A stretch of 64,000 nucleotides of DNA, taken from positions 756,283 through 820,282 of the forward strand of contig NZ_JACIEK010000001.1 in assembly GCF_014196835.1 (NCBI RefSeq). The letters run 5' to 3'. The notes under the pieces are model-generated. The model worked only from the letters and a program-made list of their open reading frames with translations, made no database searches and was not told the origin of the DNA. The translations under genes were made by a program, and so were the position numbers. Origin of the DNA: Aureimonas pseudogalii. Its GTDB lineage: Bacteria > Pseudomonadota > Alphaproteobacteria > Rhizobiales > Rhizobiaceae. Shown here one piece after another: positions 33,534 to 43,902 of the stretch (within the stretch, counting starts at the first letter, position 1; the number at the start of each line of letters is the position of its first letter).

Positions 33534-33827
33534 ATGTCCCTAGCCGCTGAGATCGTCGCCCGCGCACAGGCGCGCGCCGAAAGCTTCAAAGCCGAACAGG
33601 CCCACCTGGCGCTCCGGCTGCGCACCAACCTCGCGCCCACCAAGCCCGTCACCACGCCCGACGCGGTCGCTCGCCGACTGGCGCGCGACATGGTCAACCT
33701 CGTCGCCCTGAAAGAGAGCGTCGACCACGACGACCTCGCCGCCCTCGGCTGGTCCGCCGCTGCCATCCGCGAGCACGGCGAAGCCGCCCGCGCCATCGCC
33801 TTCGCTGAACGGGAGCGCGAGGTCTGA
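33534..33827 (+). CDS. Phage protein of unknown function (97 aa)
   Basis: 97 aa with AAGGAG six bases before the ATG. Entirely helical and charged: EIVARAQARAESFKAEQAHLAL, then DLAALGWSAAAIREHGEAA, which looks like a small DNA-binding or HTH-like tail. Stop overlaps the next ATG. No family recognised. Confidence 0.67.
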   Translation: MSLAAEIVARAQARAESFKAEQAHLALRLRTNLAPTKPVTTPDAVARRLARDMVNLVALKESVDHDDLAALGWSAAAIREHGEAARAIAFAEREREV

Positions 33828-34168
33828 TGGTCCGCGTTACCTTCGAACTTTTGCCCGGCGGCGATGCAAGCCGGGCCCGAACGATTGGCATCATGGAGGT
33901 GGCGAACATCGCCACTCGCCTCGACGGAACGGCCTACTACGTCGTGGCCCTGAAGAAGACGCCGCCGTTCAAGGGGGCGCTCGACTTGGCCTGGAATAAG
34001 GGCCGCGTCTCGGCAGACGACCGCATCATCAATCAGGTGATCGCGGGCGACGATGAGCAGCTGGTGACAGCCCTTGTCGAGGGCCATCACCGCACGCAGC
34101 GCGGCGTCTACGACCTCCTCTATCGCGCACTCGTCGCCTGCGGTCTTCATACGAGGAACGCAGCGTGA
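33827..34168 (+). CDS. Phage protein of unknown function (113 aa)
   Basis: 113 aa. N-terminal beta hairpins (VRVTFELLPGGDASRARTIG, IMEVANIATRLDGTAYYVV) followed by a helical part with LVTALVEGHHRTQRGVYDLL. Overlaps genes on both sides by one and four bases. Similar small proteins occur in alphaproteobacterial prophages, but no function can be given. Confidence 0.65.
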   Translation: MVRVTFELLPGGDASRARTIGIMEVANIATRLDGTAYYVVALKKTPPFKGALDLAWNKGRVSADDRIINQVIAGDDEQLVTALVEGHHRTQRGVYDLLYRALVACGLHTRNAA

Positions 34169-34833
34169 GCGCCTGGATGCAGACCGCCACGGGCCGCGAC
34201 TTCGTCCTGCGCACGCCGCACGTCGAGCCGGGCCACCTCTTCACCGAGATCGCACCGGCCCTCGCGCGCATCCCGCGCTTTAACGGCCACACGGTCGAGG
34301 CCTACTCGGTCGCGCAGCATTCCGTGCTCTGCGCCGAGGCGGCCGAGGACGAGACGGGCGACTTGGAACTCGCCGCCTACTGCCTCCTGCACGACGCGCA
34401 CGAGGCCTATGTCGGCGACATCACCCGGCCGGTGATCGCCGCCCTCGCCGAACAGCTCGCCGATGGTGTCGATCCGACGACTGCCCGTCTCGTTGGCCAG
34501 TCCCGCGCGCAGCACTTCCACAACTCGCTGCACCGCGTGAAGGCCGGGATCGACACCGAGATCGCCTACGCCGCCGGCTTGGACATCGACGGCCTGATGC
34601 GGCACCGCGCCACCGTCATGGCGATCGACCTTCGCGCCCTCCGCACCGAGCGCGACGACCTGATGCTCGACGGCTCGCGCCGCTGGGAAGGCGGCGTCGA
34701 GGGCGCCGTGCGCCTTCCCGTCCGCACCGGGCGCATTCGCCCGCTCTCCGAGACGCAAGCCCTCGCCGCCTTCGCCGAAGCGCTCCAGCGCCTCTGCCCC
34801 TCCACCGCCGCCGCCAACCCTGCGCGCTGGTAG
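34165..34833 (+). CDS. HD-domain nucleotidase/phosphohydrolase (YfbR-like)
   Basis: 222 aa from a GTG start overlapping the previous stop. HD metal ligands are visible: His52 in SVAQHSVLCAEA, His76-Asp77 in LLHDAHEAYVGDITRP. The family includes 5'-deoxynucleotidases and phage dNTP hydrolases, which shift nucleotide pools during replication. The likely substrate is a deoxynucleotide; which one cannot be told. The C-terminal segment is helical and Pro-rich. Confidence 0.85.
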   Translation: MSAWMQTATGRDFVLRTPHVEPGHLFTEIAPALARIPRFNGHTVEAYSVAQHSVLCAEAAEDETGDLELAAYCLLHDAHEAYVGDITRPVIAALAEQLADGVDPTTARLVGQSRAQHFHNSLHRVKAGIDTEIAYAAGLDIDGLMRHRATVMAIDLRALRTERDDLMLDGSRRWEGGVEGAVRLPVRTGRIRPLSETQALAAFAEALQRLCPSTAAANPARW

Positions 34834-34861
34834 CCCGCCGCTTTTCTCAGGAGTCGCCCGC

Positions 34862-35206
34862 GTGAAGAAGATCCGCGATGCCACCGTCGTTCTTGGCATG
34901 CTGGAGGACGGCCAGTTCGCCTCCGACCTGTCGGAGTCGATCCGCGCCACGCTCGACGCGCTGAACGAGCGCGCGGGCACCAAGGGCAAGGCCAAGGGCT
35001 CGATCGCCGTGAAGCTAGACCTCGTCGTCTCCAACGGCATGGTCACGATCGACTGCACCCTCGACGCCAAGACGCCGAAGCCCGAGCGCGGATCGACCGT
35101 GCTCTTCGTCACCGACGACGGCAGCCTGTCCACCGAGCACCCCAAGCAGATGACGATGTTCCCGCGCGACGCCGATGAACGGCGCCGCGTCGGCGACGAC
35201 GACTGA
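34862..35206 (+). CDS. Phage protein of unknown function (114 aa)
   Basis: 114 aa from a GTG at 34862, with a ribosome site CAGGAG nine bases upstream. A helix (GMLEDGQFASDLSESIRATLDAL) precedes two beta strands (GSIAVKLDLVVSNGMVTIDCTL). It lies directly before the DUF2303 gene; the two are often neighbours in prophages. No function known. Confidence 0.7.
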   Translation: MKKIRDATVVLGMLEDGQFASDLSESIRATLDALNERAGTKGKAKGSIAVKLDLVVSNGMVTIDCTLDAKTPKPERGSTVLFVTDDGSLSTEHPKQMTMFPRDADERRRVGDDD

Positions 35207-35233
35207 CCCTTCCCCCACCGAAAGGAGGCCGTC

Positions 35234-36253
35234 ATGGCCGAGACCACGCAGACCACCGCCGCCACGTTGACGGCGGCCCCGATCACCGATCTCAGGATCG
35301 ACGGCAGCGCCGTCGACATGCTCGCCGCGCTCGGCTCCAAGGCGACCGGCGTCGAGATCACGATCGTCGACTACGACACCGGCATCCCCGGCCTGCCCGA
35401 CCAGTTCCCGGTCGGCGTCGTCCACGGCGACGAGCCCCGGCTCGTCAGCGTCAAGGCGTTCGCCGACGAGTGGCGCACCCATCCGCCCTTCCGCATCGGC
35501 CAGGCGCGTGCGCTGACGCTCGAGAGCTTCATCGCCTTGGTGAACCGCCAGAAGGAGGCCGACAGCGCCATCTTCTGCGACAGCGACTGGCGCAAGCCCG
35601 CGATGACGGCAGTGATCGACTACCACGCCAGCGACGACGATCGCGACGCCACCGAGATCGGCGCCGGCAAGCACCGCGTCCACTACGCCTTCCCGCTCTC
35701 GGAGGAGTGGAAGGGCTGGATCAAGGGCGACGGCGTGCCGATGTCGCAGCAGGACTTCGCCGAGATGATCGAGGACCGGATCGGCGACCTCGTGGCGCCC
35801 GAGGACGCCTGGGCGGCGCGCGCCGAGCGCGACTTCCAGACCCGCATCGCCAACCCCGCGCAGATGCTGACGCTCTCGCGGGGGCTGGAGGTGAACGTCG
35901 AGGCGCGGGTGAAGGAGAGCAAGGTTCTCCAGTCCGGCGAGGGCTCGCTGGTCTTCGAGGAGACGCACAAGGATTCGTCGGGCGCGGCGATCAAGGTGCC
36001 CGGCCTCTTCATGCTGCGCATCGCGCCCTTTTTCATGGGCGACCCCGTCGAGATCCCGGTGCGGCTGCGCTACCGCGTCCGCGCCGGCGCGATCATCTGG
36101 ATCTACCAGATCTACCGGCCCGACCAGTCGATCACCGAGGCGGTGCGCGCCGCGATGCAGGACGTGCGCGCCAAGACCGAGCTTCCGGTCTTCGAGGGCG
36201 CGCCGGAAATGCTGGCCGACGGCAAGCCCGTCACCGGCTTCACGGGAGCCTGA
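35234..36253 (+). CDS. DUF2303 / YfdQ family phage protein
   Basis: 339 aa with AAAGGAGG eight bases before the ATG. The family is named after YfdQ of an E. coli cryptic prophage; its function is unknown. Typical segments are TLESFIALVNRQKEADSAIFCD, MTAVIDYHASDDD, HRVHYAFPLSEEWKGW and VPGLFMLRIAPFFMGDPVEIPVRLRYRV (given in pieces). It stands five bases before the sliding clamp gene. Confidence 0.9.
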   Translation: MAETTQTTAATLTAAPITDLRIDGSAVDMLAALGSKATGVEITIVDYDTGIPGLPDQFPVGVVHGDEPRLVSVKAFADEWRTHPPFRIGQARALTLESFIALVNRQKEADSAIFCDSDWRKPAMTAVIDYHASDDDRDATEIGAGKHRVHYAFPLSEEWKGWIKGDGVPMSQQDFAEMIEDRIGDLVAPEDAWAARAERDFQTRIANPAQMLTLSRGLEVNVEARVKESKVLQSGEGSLVFEETHKDSSGAAIKVPGLFMLRIAPFFMGDPVEIPVRLRYRVRAGAIIWIYQIYRPDQSITEAVRAAMQDVRAKTELPVFEGAPEMLADGKPVTGFTGA

Positions 36254-36258
36254 CGCCG

Positions 36259-37380
36259 ATGGCCGTCGACTTCACCGTCCCCCACGACACCTTCCGCAAG
36301 CTGGTCTCGCGTACGCTGAAGGTGGTCGAGCGGCGGAACACGATCCCGATCCTCGCCAACGTGCTGGTGGCGGTGGAGGACGACGGCCGCCTCTCGGTCG
36401 AGGGCACCGACCTCGACCTCTCGATCCGCGCCACGGCGCCGGCCCACACCGCCACCGTGCGCAAGGCCGGCGCCACCACCGTGCCCGCGGCGCTGCTCTC
36501 CTCCATCCTCGCCAAGGTGAAGGGCGAGGTGCGCTTCCACTCCGACGAGCGCCACGCCGCGCTCACCTGCGGGCGCGCCGAGTTCCGGCTGAACGAACTG
36601 CCGGTGGCCGACTTCCCCGAGTTCGCCAGCGAAGAGATGCCACACGGCTTCACGCTGGGGCCGGCGCACCTGAAGCGCATCGTCGCCGACGTCGCCTTCG
36701 CGATCTCGACCGAGGAGACGCGCTACTATCTCAACGGCATCCTGCTGGAGCGAGGTCCGGAGGGCGAACTCGTCGCCGTCGCCACCGACGGGCACCGGCT
36801 GTCCAAGCTCGTGCAGCGCCTCGCCGAGCCCGTGGCCGAGATGCCGCGCATCATCGTGCCCCGCAAGACCGTCGGGCTCTTCGGCGACATCGCCGAGGCC
36901 TGCGACGGCGACGAGGCCGTCGAGGTGCGCTTCTCCGAGGGACGGCTGGAGTTCGAGGCGCCCGGCCTGCGGCTGCGCTCGAAGCTGATCGACGGCACCT
37001 TCCCCGACTACAACCGCGTCATCCCCTCCGGCAACGAGCACCTCGCTCGTTTCGAGCCGACCGCGCTCGCCGCGGCGGTGGATCGGGTCGCCACCGTCTC
37101 GAGCGAGCGCGGTCGCGCCGTGAAGTTCGCCTTCGACGACGGCGTGCTGCGGCTCACCGTGCTCTCGCCCGACGCCGGCTCCGGCGAGGACGAGATCGCC
37201 GTCGAGAACGGCCCGGCCGAGATGGAGATCGGCTTCAACGCCAAATACGTCCTCGACGCACTCGCGACCTTCGCCGTGCCCGTGTTGCAGCTCGCGCTCC
37301 ACGACCCCGGCAGCCCCGCGCTCTTCCAGATCCCCGACGACCCGAGCCGCCTCGTGGTCCTCATGCCGATGAGGGTTTGA
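36259..37380 (+). CDS. dnaN: Phage-encoded DNA polymerase III sliding clamp (beta)
   Basis: 373 aa, the full length of bacterial DnaN. All three clamp domains are present: VVERRNTIPILANVLV early, YYLNGILLERGPEGELVAVATDGHRL in domain 2, and the C-terminal DDPSRLVVLMPMR. The protein tethers a replicative polymerase and other clamp-binding proteins to DNA. A phage copy could recruit host polymerase III to phage forks. It lies in the repressor-controlled rightward operon, between DUF2303 and unknown genes, with no sign of decay. Confidence 0.96.
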   Translation: MAVDFTVPHDTFRKLVSRTLKVVERRNTIPILANVLVAVEDDGRLSVEGTDLDLSIRATAPAHTATVRKAGATTVPAALLSSILAKVKGEVRFHSDERHAALTCGRAEFRLNELPVADFPEFASEEMPHGFTLGPAHLKRIVADVAFAISTEETRYYLNGILLERGPEGELVAVATDGHRLSKLVQRLAEPVAEMPRIIVPRKTVGLFGDIAEACDGDEAVEVRFSEGRLEFEAPGLRLRSKLIDGTFPDYNRVIPSGNEHLARFEPTALAAAVDRVATVSSERGRAVKFAFDDGVLRLTVLSPDAGSGEDEIAVENGPAEMEIGFNAKYVLDALATFAVPVLQLALHDPGSPALFQIPDDPSRLVVLMPMRV

Positions 37381-37383
37381 CCG

Positions 37384-37872
37384 ATGGCCCGCCACCTCAC
37401 CGACCGCCAGCGCGTCGAGCAGCTGCTCTTCATCGACCAGCTCGCCCATGTGGTGCGCGAGGGCGCGGCGGACGTGCGCGAGCCCGAGACGGCGGGTACG
37501 CTGCAGGCGCTCTGCCGCGCGCGGGCCGAGACCGAGGCCGGGCTCACCGGCTCGGAGCGCGACAAGATGGGCCGCCGGCTGCGGCGGGTGGATGCGGAGG
37601 CCTTCGCACCGCTGCGCCGCGAGGGCAGCGACGTGGCCGCCTTCGGGCTCGTGATCTTCTGCCTGCTGCGCGATCTCGCCGAGACCGGCTACCTCGCGCC
37701 CGTCCCCGGCAGCCAGCTGGCGCAGGCGCTGGCGCGCATCCTACCGGCGCTGCAGGCCACGGCCGATCGACCCGGCACGATGGACCAGGCTGAGGTCGAC
37801 GCGAAATGGGCGCTGCGCGCGCTGGAGGCCGCTGGCTACCTCGCCGGCTGGCGCACCGGGGCCGAGGGCTGA
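37384..37872 (+). CDS. Phage protein of unknown function (162 aa)
   Basis: 162 aa, helical, three bases after the clamp stop. Segments VEQLLFIDQLAHVVREGAADV and LIFCLLRDLAETGYLAP (read GLVIFCLLRDLAETGY) suggest a compact helical bundle. No family recognised. Close spacing suggests co-expression with the clamp. Confidence 0.62.
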   Translation: MARHLTDRQRVEQLLFIDQLAHVVREGAADVREPETAGTLQALCRARAETEAGLTGSERDKMGRRLRRVDAEAFAPLRREGSDVAAFGLVIFCLLRDLAETGYLAPVPGSQLAQALARILPALQATADRPGTMDQAEVDAKWALRALEAAGYLAGWRTGAEG

Positions 37873-37874
37873 CG

Positions 37875-38150
37875 ATGCGCGCGGCCCGGCAGATCCCCCT
37901 CTTCGATCTCGGCGACCCAGACATCACGCCGGCGATGCTCAAGCATCTTCGCCTGCTCGAGGTCGCCCGCCCCGCCGGCATTCCGCGCCACGGTGTCGGC
38001 TACGCCGACTTCGCCGGGCGCCGCATCGCCCGCATCGACGCCATCCGCCTCTCGAACCGCGACCTCGCCCGCCTCGATTGGCGCGGCCGCACCCCTCGCC
38101 TGAAGATCACCCGCCAGGGCCTCAAGGTCCTCGCCGCCTTGGAGCACTGA
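37875..38150 (+). CDS. Phage protein of unknown function (91 aa)
   Basis: 91 aa from the ATG at 37875, two bases after the previous stop. It begins MRAARQIPLFDLGDPDITPA; a winged-helix-like C-terminal part is possible (IDAIRLSNRDLARLDW, then PRLKITRQGLKVLAALE). The QIPLFDLG segment resembles a clamp-binding motif (Q-x-x-[LM]-x-[LF]); this is inference but fits the adjacent clamp gene. Confidence 0.6.
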   Translation: MRAARQIPLFDLGDPDITPAMLKHLRLLEVARPAGIPRHGVGYADFAGRRIARIDAIRLSNRDLARLDWRGRTPRLKITRQGLKVLAALEH

Positions 38151-38152
38151 CG

Positions 38153-38536
38153 ATGGACCGCCGTCCCGACGAGACCACCGACGACTACCACGCACGGCTT
38201 TGCGAGGCCGCCGGCAATCCCGGCGTCCTGACGTTCGTGCCGACGATGATCGTCCTGCACGTGACGACGGTCGAGTTCAACGATCGCGGCAAGCGGAACT
38301 GGATGCTGTTCGAGGTGGCCGCCACCGACATGAAGACCGTCGTGGATCGGCTGAACAACGGCGACCTGGTCTTCGGCTACGCGCTCCGTGTGAAGCGCGA
38401 CTTCGACGACCCGAGTGTGCGCATCGTGACCAACGTCGAGGAGACGACGCTTCATCGCGACGAGGTCCATCGGATCCAGACCCCGCTCTTCCGGATAGTC
38501 CGGTACGAAGACGAGCCTGAAGGTGCAGTGGCATGA
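38153..38536 (+). CDS. Phage protein of unknown function (127 aa)
   Basis: 127 aa from the ATG at 38153. The core looks like an alpha/beta fold: VPTMIVLHVTTVEFNDRG, RNWMLFEVAATDMKTVVDRL, VRIVTNVEETTLHRDEV. No family recognised. Stop overlaps the next start by 4 bp. Confidence 0.6.
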   Translation: MDRRPDETTDDYHARLCEAAGNPGVLTFVPTMIVLHVTTVEFNDRGKRNWMLFEVAATDMKTVVDRLNNGDLVFGYALRVKRDFDDPSVRIVTNVEETTLHRDEVHRIQTPLFRIVRYEDEPEGAVA

Positions 38537-39561
38537 ACGACCGTATTACATCGTCTGCTGAGGCCGAGGTGGCGCTCGCCGTCGGAGATCGCGTCGAAAA
38601 GTTCACCGGCGACTATCAGCTGTCCGGCGAAGTCCGCTGCAGCTTCACCACGCGCGCCGGAAAGGTGCGGCTCGTCGTCGAGCATGACCCCGGCTTTCTG
38701 CACATCTATGGACCGCAGAACCTGCGCCTCCTCACCGCCGCCCCGAAAGCCACAGAGACGCAGGGGCTGCGGGAGGCGGCGCAGGCTGTCATCGCGGCGG
38801 CGGGGACGACGTACCGCAAGCGCAACGGTCAGATCGGAACGCTGGAAGGCGACGACGGCGAGATGATGGTGCTCGTTCCATCGGACGAGTTCGAGCACCT
38901 CCGCGCCACCCTCGCCACCACACCCCAGCCTCTGCCGGAGACGCCGGGGCTGCGGGAGGCGTTGGTGTCTTCTAAGCGCATCCTTCGGGAATGGTTCGGT
39001 GGTGAACGATATGCTCGCGACTACGAATATCTTGATGCCAATTTCGGCAAACAGGCGCGGCAGGTTGCTGATTGGGTGAACCGCGCCGCCCTATCCGTCA
39101 CATCCCAGCCGCTCGCCGTCCCTGACGATGGTGCGGGACGGGATGAGGTGGTGGCGTGGACGTACGCTCATGAGCAGGGAGCGAAGGTCGTCACGCTTTA
39201 CCGTCGAGATAAGGGCGCCTTTGCGGATTGGATGGAAACGCCCCTCGTCCCCGCATCCGCTCTATCCGCTGAGCGCGCCGCCCACGAGCAGACGCGGCAG
39301 GAGTTGGAAACCTACCGCACCGCCCTCATCCCAAGCGGGGAAACGAAAGGACTTCTGATGGGAGAGTTCTGGGAGGAGATCGAAGTTCCGAACCCGGACT
39401 ACGAAGGCGAGAGCGACGACCCCGTCGAGGAACACGAACCCGAACTCGTTGCACAACGCGTCCCCGTTCAGTGGACCACGATCAAGGCAATCATGCAGAG
39501 CATTCGGCAATACGCTGAGCGCGCCGTCGCCGCATCCTCTTGGGAGGATACCCCGCGATGA
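38533..39561 (+). CDS. Phage protein of unknown function (342 aa)
   Basis: 342 aa. Residues 15-75 form a small beta barrel (VGDRVEKFTGDYQLSGEVRC, TTRAGKVRLVVEHDPGFLHIY) of a type seen in many phage-encoded proteins. The rest has two LREA-type helices (GLREAAQAVIAAAG, GLREALVSSKRILREWFGG), suggesting a repeated module with about 75-residue spacing, and an acidic C-terminus. GC is a little lower than neighbours. No function can be assigned. Confidence 0.65.
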   Translation: MNDRITSSAEAEVALAVGDRVEKFTGDYQLSGEVRCSFTTRAGKVRLVVEHDPGFLHIYGPQNLRLLTAAPKATETQGLREAAQAVIAAAGTTYRKRNGQIGTLEGDDGEMMVLVPSDEFEHLRATLATTPQPLPETPGLREALVSSKRILREWFGGERYARDYEYLDANFGKQARQVADWVNRAALSVTSQPLAVPDDGAGRDEVVAWTYAHEQGAKVVTLYRRDKGAFADWMETPLVPASALSAERAAHEQTRQELETYRTALIPSGETKGLLMGEFWEEIEVPNPDYEGESDDPVEEHEPELVAQRVPVQWTTIKAIMQSIRQYAERAVAASSWEDTPR

Positions 39562-39691
39562 TTAAGCCGGCACAAAGTGCAAGCGTCTCGCAGAAACCTG
39601 ACCCTGCCATCCTCGAACTCGCGCGGGCCCTTGCTCGAATGATGGCGCGAGCGGATCATGCACGCGAAGACGGCGACACCCAGAGAGCATC

Positions 39692-39695
<4 letters not shown>
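39558..39695 (+). CDS. Small protein coupled to the recombinase (45 aa)
   Basis: 45 aa, MIKPAQSASVSQKPDPAILE followed by an amphipathic ARALARMMARADHARED helix. Start overlaps the previous stop and its stop overlaps the recombinase ATG (ATGA). Small ORFs of this kind commonly stand directly before large serine recombinases in alphaproteobacteria; a role as recombination directionality factor is possible but unproven. Confidence 0.6.
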
Positions 39696-41320
<1,625 letters not shown>

Positions 41321-42034
41321 CCATGTCCGAGGCGTCTCCGCCGCCGGTGAGGTCTATGTATGCGACAGCTGGATGAATGAAAAGCGGAAACTTCGATCTG
41401 AGGGAAAAAAGGTTGCCCGCTCTCGCAAGCGACGCTGCGAGCCCTTCATCGAACGGCAGGAGCCTACGCTCGTGCGCGCAGGATGCAAGCCCCCGCGAAT
41501 GCAAGCGTTTCTTCCGTCAGCAGGGTCCCGCCTGTCCTCCCGAGAGCATGGCGACGGGCGACGCGTGCGGGCTTGGGTGGCGAGTGAGATCAAAACCCGC
41601 CGCCGGCCTCGCACAGCCGGCCGTCATTCGCAGCGCGCTCCGCTGCCGGCGCGAATCGGCGAAATCCTCCATCTCGCACAGGAGACGGATCTCAAGGTCG
41701 CTCGGCCTCGGCATGAGGCTCGGACAGCACCGCGCCCGGTCCACCGTCTCGCCGAGATCCTGGACCTATCGGACTGCGATATCCGCAGCGAGATCCTTCG
41801 GCCGGGCGAAGGGGATGCGGACGCGTCGCACGAGGCAGGCTTGGGCCTCTCGCCCATCTTCAGGAGGCCCGCCGCCGCCAGCTCGTCGTCGAAGCGCCCG
41901 TCCCTCGACGACGTCGGCAGCGGGTTTCATCCCCACCTCCCTCTCGGCCGTCGCCCTTCAGCCCTCGAGCCGCGTCGGCTCGCTGCTCGTTCTTCGCTAC
42001 CGGCAAGAAGCGCCCGACCGCCCGGGCCGGTCTC
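41321..42034. other. Intergenic stretch without a supportable gene
   Basis: 714 bp between tRNA-fMet and the acyl-CoA ligase gene. Open frames occur on both strands but are Arg/Pro/Ser-rich shadows with no recognisable domain or good start. It should contain the tRNA promoter at its left side. Confidence 0.5.
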
Positions 42035-43702
42035 TCAGTCCCGCAAGGCTCGGCGCAGCACCTTGCCGACGCCGGACTTCGGAAGCTCGGGGCGAAACTC
42101 GACGTCGCGCGGGCGTTTGTAGCCGGTGAGGTTGGCGCGGCAGTGGGCCATCACCGTCTCGGCGGTGACCGACGGGTCGCTCGCCACGACGAAGAGCTTC
42201 ACCGCCTCGCCCGAGCCCTCGTCGGGAACGCCGATCGCGGCGGCCTCCACGATGCCGGGCATGCGCGTCATCACGTCCTCGATCTCGTTGGGATAGACGT
42301 TGAAGCCGGAGACGTTGATCATGTCCTTCTTGCGGTCGACGATGCGCACCGCGCCGGCGGTGTCCATCACGCCGATGTCGCCGGTCTTGAAGGCGCCGTC
42401 GGCGGTGAAGGCGGCGCGCGTCTCGTCCGGCCGGTTCCAGTAGCCGGCCATCACCTGCGGCCCGGCGATGACGATCTCGCCGCGTTCGCCCATCGGTACC
42501 TCGCGCTCGTCGTCGTCGAGGATACGGATGTCGGTCGAGGGCAGCGGATAGCCGATGGTGCCGGTATAGGCGTCGGACGAGGTGATGTTGCAGCTGGCCG
42601 ACGGCGAGGTCTCCGACAGACCGTAGCCCTCGCAGATCGCGCGGCCGGTGACGGAGCGCCAGAGATCGGCGGTGGCCTTTTGCACGGCCATGCCGCCGGC
42701 GACGGAGAGACGCATGCGGCTCCAGTCGATCGCGGCCGCACCGGGATGGCGGGCGATGGCGCCGAACAGCGTGTTGACGGCCGGGAAGAGATGGAAGCGA
42801 TCGGCCTTCAGCGCCTTCAGGACGGCAGGAATGTCGCGCGGGTTGGGGATCAGGAGGTTGCAGCCGCCACCGCGCAGCGACAGCAGCATGTTCACCGTGA
42901 AGCCGAAGATATGGTAGATCGGCAGTGCGCAGACCGTGACGACCTGCTCTCCGGCGGGAATGGCCGCCACGGCCGGCGCGTTCCAGAGTTCGGACTGGAT
43001 GACGTTGGCGACGATGTTGCGGTGGGTCAGCGTCGCGCCCTTTGCGACGCCCGTGGTGCCGCCGGTGTATTGAAGCACCGCCGGGTCTTCCGCCCGCCGC
43101 GTGGCGGGAACGAAGCGGGCGGCCGCGCCGCGCCGCATCGCCTCGCGCCAGGACACGGCGCCGGGCAGCACATAGGCCGGCACCGCCTTGCGGATGCGCT
43201 TCAGCACGAAATTGACGAGGGCCCCCTTCGGAAAGGGCAGCATGTCGCCGACTTGCGTGACCACCACGTGCTCGACGGGCACCCGCGCCCGGCAGGCCTC
43301 GAGCGTGTGGGCCATGTTGGCGAGCACGACGAGGGCGCGGGCGCCGGAATCCATAAGCTGATGCTCGAGTTCGCGCGGCGTGTAGAGCGGGTTGGTGTTC
43401 ACCACCACCATGCCGGCGCGCACCACGCCCGCCACCGCCACCGGATACTGGAAGACGTTCGGCATCATCAGCGCCACGCGGTCGCCGGGTTGCAGCCCGA
43501 GCGACTGGAGATAGGCGGCGAAGCGTGCCGAGGCGGCGTCGAGCGCCTGGTATGTCAACGCCTGGCCCATGAAGCGGAAGGCGGGTCGCTCGGCATAGGC
43601 GGCGAAGGAGGCGGTGAGGAGATCGCCGACCGTCTCGAAGGGAAGCGGGCCGAGTTCGGGCGGCATGCCTTCGGGATAATGTGCCAGCCAGGGCCGTTGC
43701 AT
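42035..43702 (-). CDS. fadD: Long-chain fatty acid-CoA ligase
   Basis: 555 aa from the ATG at 43702, preceded by GGAGG eight bases upstream; a start at 43732 is less likely. AMP-binding motifs: YTGGTTGVAKGATLTHRN (ATP loop), YGLSETSP, and FKTGDIG with the later INVSGFNVYPNEIEDVM and C-terminal PKSGVGKVLRRALRD with the catalytic lysine. It makes acyl-AMP then acyl-CoA for beta-oxidation. Function as long-chain enzyme follows the family; chain length is not proven. Confidence 0.9.
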   Translation of the reverse strand: MQRPWLAHYPEGMPPELGPLPFETVGDLLTASFAAYAERPAFRFMGQALTYQALDAASARFAAYLQSLGLQPGDRVALMMPNVFQYPVAVAGVVRAGMVVVNTNPLYTPRELEHQLMDSGARALVVLANMAHTLEACRARVPVEHVVVTQVGDMLPFPKGALVNFVLKRIRKAVPAYVLPGAVSWREAMRRGAAARFVPATRRAEDPAVLQYTGGTTGVAKGATLTHRNIVANVIQSELWNAPAVAAIPAGEQVVTVCALPIYHIFGFTVNMLLSLRGGGCNLLIPNPRDIPAVLKALKADRFHLFPAVNTLFGAIARHPGAAAIDWSRMRLSVAGGMAVQKATADLWRSVTGRAICEGYGLSETSPSASCNITSSDAYTGTIGYPLPSTDIRILDDDEREVPMGERGEIVIAGPQVMAGYWNRPDETRAAFTADGAFKTGDIGVMDTAGAVRIVDRKKDMINVSGFNVYPNEIEDVMTRMPGIVEAAAIGVPDEGSGEAVKLFVVASDPSVTAETVMAHCRANLTGYKRPRDVEFRPELPKSGVGKVLRRALRD

Positions 43703-43902
43703 CACGTCGTCCTCCCACGTCGTTCCTTGCACTGAGACCTAGCGCAAAGCGGCCGGGAACGGAACCGCTTCCTCTTACGTCAACGTCAGTCAACGGTCGT
43801 TCGACCGCCAGCCTCTCGCGACTGGTCAAGCCGCGCCGAACGGCGCAGAACGCGACATCGACCGATCGTCGGGCTCACCGCCCCCAGCGAAGGACTGCCG
43901 CC

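Noticed and set aside
34165-34833. HD enzyme as part of a 2-aminoadenine (Z-genome) system
   Set aside because: No PurZ or MazZ is in the prophage, and the purA at 55102 has housekeeping length and place.
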